Below are positions 7,197-9,430 of a stretch of DNA of 9,430 nt, piece by piece. The position numbers were made by a program, and so were the translations under genes. Each line of letters opens with the position of its first letter. The stretch's first letter is position 1. Source of the stretch: Euryarchaeota archaeon UBA549. Its GTDB lineage: Archaea > Thermoplasmatota > Poseidoniia > Poseidoniales > Poseidoniaceae. The notes under the pieces were generated by a model. It searched no databases and was not told where the DNA came from. It saw nothing but the letters and a program-made list of their open reading frames with translations. The stretch spans positions 1-9,430 of the forward strand of contig DAGF01000004.1 in assembly GCA_002495645.1 (NCBI GenBank), in the 5' to 3' direction.

Positions 7197-7802
7197 TTGT
7201 CGTCGATTCAAGAACGCCTACAACAATTGTTGGACGGTGAAATCGATGCAGCCGACATCGCTGACGACCCCACATTGGTCAGTCTTGCAGACCGAATTTA
7301 CGGGATAAAAATCGCTGCCGTGCAACCGGTCAAGCCAAGGGACGCCAACGCCGTTCTTTCCACCCCAACAGCGGTAACTGAGGTTGCGCCGCCCACCGAC
7401 ATGCTGGTTGAAGTCATCGCTCCTGTTGCGGCAACGACCCCAGCAGTTCCCCTTCCAGACCCGAATAAAACACTTGACATGCCACCCATCCCAGTCGGTA
7501 AGAAAAGCCCAATGCGCTTTGTTTTCGCCGGAGGGCTGCTCTTTTGTGTGTTGAACCTTTTTGGCATCTTTTCCTCCGCCTTCAATTCCCTTTGCGAGGC
7601 TGGCACGTGTCGAGGAGATGAACAAACTCGCTTGAACTTGATGAGTCCTCACAAAATTGGTGAATCCGACGGCTGGTCCTACTCCCTCCTCTCCGAGAGC
7701 ATGAACGGCGTTGGTGGAACCGCTGGCGGCATCGGTATCCCCGACATCGTCGCCCTGGTCGTTCTTATCGGCGGCCTCTTCATGATGACTCGAAGGAAGT
7801 GA
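7197..7802 (+). CDS. Two-helix membrane protein with Pro/Ala/Thr-rich linker, unknown function
   Basis: This 201-residue protein matches no family I can name. The N-terminal 40 residues look like an acidic helical module, with LLDGEIDAADIADDP (11-25) then LVSLADRIYGI. A low-complexity linker rich in Pro, Ala, Thr and Val covers about 43-103. A first membrane helix (106-128) follows KKSPMR; a loop with Cys133 and Cys138 (CEAGTC) and many polar residues spans 129-179 and could face outward with a disulfide; a second helix (180-197) ends in a TRRK anchor. Start: the frame opens further upstream, with ATG at 7104, but codons before 7197 are Arg/Cys-rich with AGG pairs unlike the rest, and GGAGG is ideally placed for TTG 7197. 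Its stop overlaps the next start by 4 bases (GTGA), so the two are translationally coupled. Confidence 0.8.
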   Translation: MSSIQERLQQLLDGEIDAADIADDPTLVSLADRIYGIKIAAVQPVKPRDANAVLSTPTAVTEVAPPTDMLVEVIAPVAATTPAVPLPDPNKTLDMPPIPVGKKSPMRFVFAGGLLFCVLNLFGIFSSAFNSLCEAGTCRGDEQTRLNLMSPHKIGESDGWSYSLLSESMNGVGGTAGGIGIPDIVALVVLIGGLFMMTRRK

Positions 7803-8086
7803 TTCCTCTGTCCCCAGACGGTTGGCTCTCTGAATCCATTGCCTACATCGGCATGATGAGCATCTTGCTGGCGTTTTTGCTTGAAACGCGCAACGTGCTC
7901 CACAGCAAACAACCGCTCTACCTTTTTCTCATGGCGTTCGGTTCTGGCTTGTTGGGCGTTCGTGCCTTTCTCATCGACGAGTGGGCTTTTCTCGTGCTTG
8001 AGGTGGTGTGGTGCGCTGCCGCTGTGCTGGCGTTGTTCTCACTGACCAAGTCGGCTGATGGCGCTGAAGATGAAGCGTCATCTTGA
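7799..8086 (+). CDS. Small three-helix membrane protein, CBU_0592-like
   Basis: This 95-residue protein has three membrane helices (about 12-29, 38-59 and 61-82) and an acidic C-terminal tail (DGAEDEASS). The pattern, an N-terminal IAYIGMMSILLAFLLE helix, a SKQPLYLFLMAFGSGLLG helix and a closing FLVLEVVWCAAAVLALFSL helix with Glu before Trp, strongly recalls the CBU_0592-like domain, a short three-helix unit of unknown function found alone or fused in many prokaryotes. This is recognition from memory, not a search. GTG 7799 overlaps the preceding TGA as GTGA, and no separate start downstream would keep the first helix complete. It probably works with, or is at least made together with, the two-helix protein upstream. 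Confidence 0.8.
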   Translation: MIPLSPDGWLSESIAYIGMMSILLAFLLETRNVLHSKQPLYLFLMAFGSGLLGVRAFLIDEWAFLVLEVVWCAAAVLALFSLTKSADGAEDEASS

Positions 8087-8111
8087 TGAAACCGAAGTCT
8101 GCCCCAACATC

Positions 8112-9430
8112 ATGGGCCAGCGCAAAGCAAAGCGGGGAATTCCGTCGAAGAGCGAGAATTTCAACGAGTGGTACCCGTTCATTGTTGAGGCTGCAGAACT
8201 CGTTGACAAGCGCTATCCCATCAAGGGTATGGACGTCTGGCGGCCTTACGGCTGGAAGACGATGAAACTCATCGACGCCTTGACGCACGCAGAGATGGAG
8301 CGTACGAACCACGAAGAGGTCAATTTCCCGCTGCTCATCCCTGAAAATCTTCTCGAGAAGGAGAATGCACTGGTCGCCCGTTTGAAGCGAGCCCGTGAGG
8401 AGGGGGTTGACCCCGATGACCTACGTGATGAAGAGGAAGAGGGCGGTTTCAAGAAAGAAGTCTACTGGGTGAAGCACGCTGGCGAGAACGACCTTGACAT
8501 TCCAATGTTCCTGCGCCCAACATCCGAGACGGCGATGTACACGATGTTCCCGTTGTGGATTCGCTCGCACAAGGACCTCCCGCTGAAGATTTACCAGATG
8601 GTGAACACCTTTCGCTACGAGACGAAACAGACCCGTTCCTTCATCCGTGTTCGTGAAATTCACTTCTTTGAAGCCCACACGGCCCACGTTGACGAAGAAG
8701 ATGCCAGCCGACAAATCGCGGAAGATTTGGAAATCGTTGACCGCTTGATGCACGACCTTTGTCTGCCTATCATCAAGGCCAAGCGACCCGTTTGGGACAC
8801 CTTCCCCGGCGCCTGGTACACCATCGGCATCGACGCCGTTATGCCCAACGGTCGAACCCTGCAAGTTGCCTCCTGCCACCACTACCGAGACCAATGGGCC
8901 AAAGCCTTCGACGTGACTTACGAAGACTTGGACGCCAAGCAGGCCTTCTGCCACCAAACCACCTACGGGATGTCCGAACGCCTTCTTGGAGCGGTTGTCG
9001 GCATGCACGGTGATGAGAACGGCCTCATTATGCCGCCAAAGATTGCGCCTTTCCAGGTCGTCATCTGCCCAATGATTCGTAAGAACCTCGAGGTTGACAC
9101 CATCGCTGTGGCCCACGAGGTTGCCGAAAAACTCCGCTCCCGTGGTCTGCGTGTCAAGGTGGACGACCGAGACCTCCATCCCGGTCAGAAGTATTACGAC
9201 TGGGAAATCAAGGGCGTGCCGCTACGTTTGGATATCGGTCCACGAGACATCGCCCAGGGTACGGCCTTCGCTGCTCGACGAACGGGTGGGAAGGAACCAC
9301 TCCCCATGGACAACATCGTCGACGAGTGTTATCGCGTGCTTGACGAAATCAGCGTTGAGCTACGTGCACGTGCCTCCCAGCACATGGACGATGTGGTCCA
9401 ACCTCTGCCTGCCTTCACCGAAGCCGATGG
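8112..9430 (+). CDS. proS: Prolyl-tRNA synthetase, archaeal/eukaryal type (3' end outside window)
   Basis: ProRS charges tRNA-Pro with proline using ATP in the cytoplasm. The window holds the first 439 codons; the C-terminal part lies beyond the edge. The start region IPSKSENFNEWY (10-21) is the usual opening of the short ProRS class lacking an editing domain. Visible class IIa landmarks are HEEVNFPLLIPENLL (67-81), RPTSET (135-140), motif 2 with FRYETKQTRSFIRVRE (167-182) and EAHTAH (187-192), TYGMSERLLGAVVGMHGDE (284-302), and the anticodon-binding domain from about 312 with VDDRDLHPGQKYYDWE (350-365). ATG 8112 is chosen because it matches where the family begins; in-frame ATG 8070 and 8058 would overlap the upstream gene and add 14-18 unmatched residues. 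None has a clear ribosome-binding site. Residues 86-113 hold an acidic insertion, and the usual SHxLGQNF segment reads CHHYRDQW (255-262). Confidence 0.95.
   Translation, partial: MGQRKAKRGIPSKSENFNEWYPFIVEAAELVDKRYPIKGMDVWRPYGWKTMKLIDALTHAEMERTNHEEVNFPLLIPENLLEKENALVARLKRAREEGVDPDDLRDEEEEGGFKKEVYWVKHAGENDLDIPMFLRPTSETAMYTMFPLWIRSHKDLPLKIYQMVNTFRYETKQTRSFIRVREIHFFEAHTAHVDEEDASRQIAEDLEIVDRLMHDLCLPIIKAKRPVWDTFPGAWYTIGIDAVMPNGRTLQVASCHHYRDQWAKAFDVTYEDLDAKQAFCHQTTYGMSERLLGAVVGMHGDENGLIMPPKIAPFQVVICPMIRKNLEVDTIAVAHEVAEKLRSRGLRVKVDDRDLHPGQKYYDWEIKGVPLRLDIGPRDIAQGTAFAARRTGGKEPLPMDNIVDECYRVLDEISVELRARASQHMDDVVQPLPAFTEAD

Noticed and set aside
1..9430. Search by eye for CRISPR arrays, insertion sequences, tRNA genes, toxin-antitoxin or defence genes
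   Set aside because: Nearly all bases are covered by housekeeping, transport or small membrane protein genes, and no repeat array, transposase or terminal inverted repeats were seen.

Overview
The window reads as a chromosomal segment of an archaeon, most likely a marine planktonic euryarchaeote of the Marine Group II (Candidatus Poseidoniales) type. The evidence is an archaea-restricted tRNA methyltransferase (TrmY/DUF358), a fused archaeal-style CoaBC, an archaeal/eukaryal-type prolyl-tRNA synthetase, moderate GC, very dense packing, frequent GTG/TTG starts, and an OPT-family transporter as expected in a peptide-using heterotroph. The lineage is inferred from gene content, not from a marker search.

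Layout. Positions 1-4577 are a plus-strand run: the last 44 codons of a probable MFS-type membrane protein, an 800-residue OPT transporter, an EamA/DMT permease and a SurE phosphatase. The gaps are 48, 12 and 9 bases, so this could be one transcript. SurE ends 11 bases inside the convergent trmY gene. Positions 4567-6386 are a minus-strand pair, coaBC then trmY, almost touching. A short divergent promoter region (about 6387-6478) separates them from a second plus-strand run. That run holds a four-helix membrane protein with a C-terminal zinc ribbon, a two-helix protein with a Pro/Ala/Thr-rich linker, a three-helix CBU_0592-like protein, and proS, which runs off the right edge. No gene-free stretch exceeds about 100 bases. 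No tRNA, rRNA, CRISPR, insertion sequence or long repeat was seen.

How the genes fit together. The left half is uptake/export machinery (OPT, DMT and a probable MFS) plus nucleotide housekeeping (SurE). The middle is coenzyme A synthesis and tRNA T-loop modification. The right part combines three uncharacterised membrane proteins with translation (ProRS). Four genes have a clear GAGG/GGAGG ribosome-binding site 6-7 bases ahead of a start codon, and this moves several starts away from the longest open frame.

The most notable points are a CoaC domain in which all three residues considered catalytic in bacterial CoaC appear replaced, a compact set of three unknown membrane proteins beside proS, an internal insertion in SurE, and an acidic insertion plus a rewritten active-site-proximal motif in ProRS. 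I did not find a convincing new defence or mobile system.
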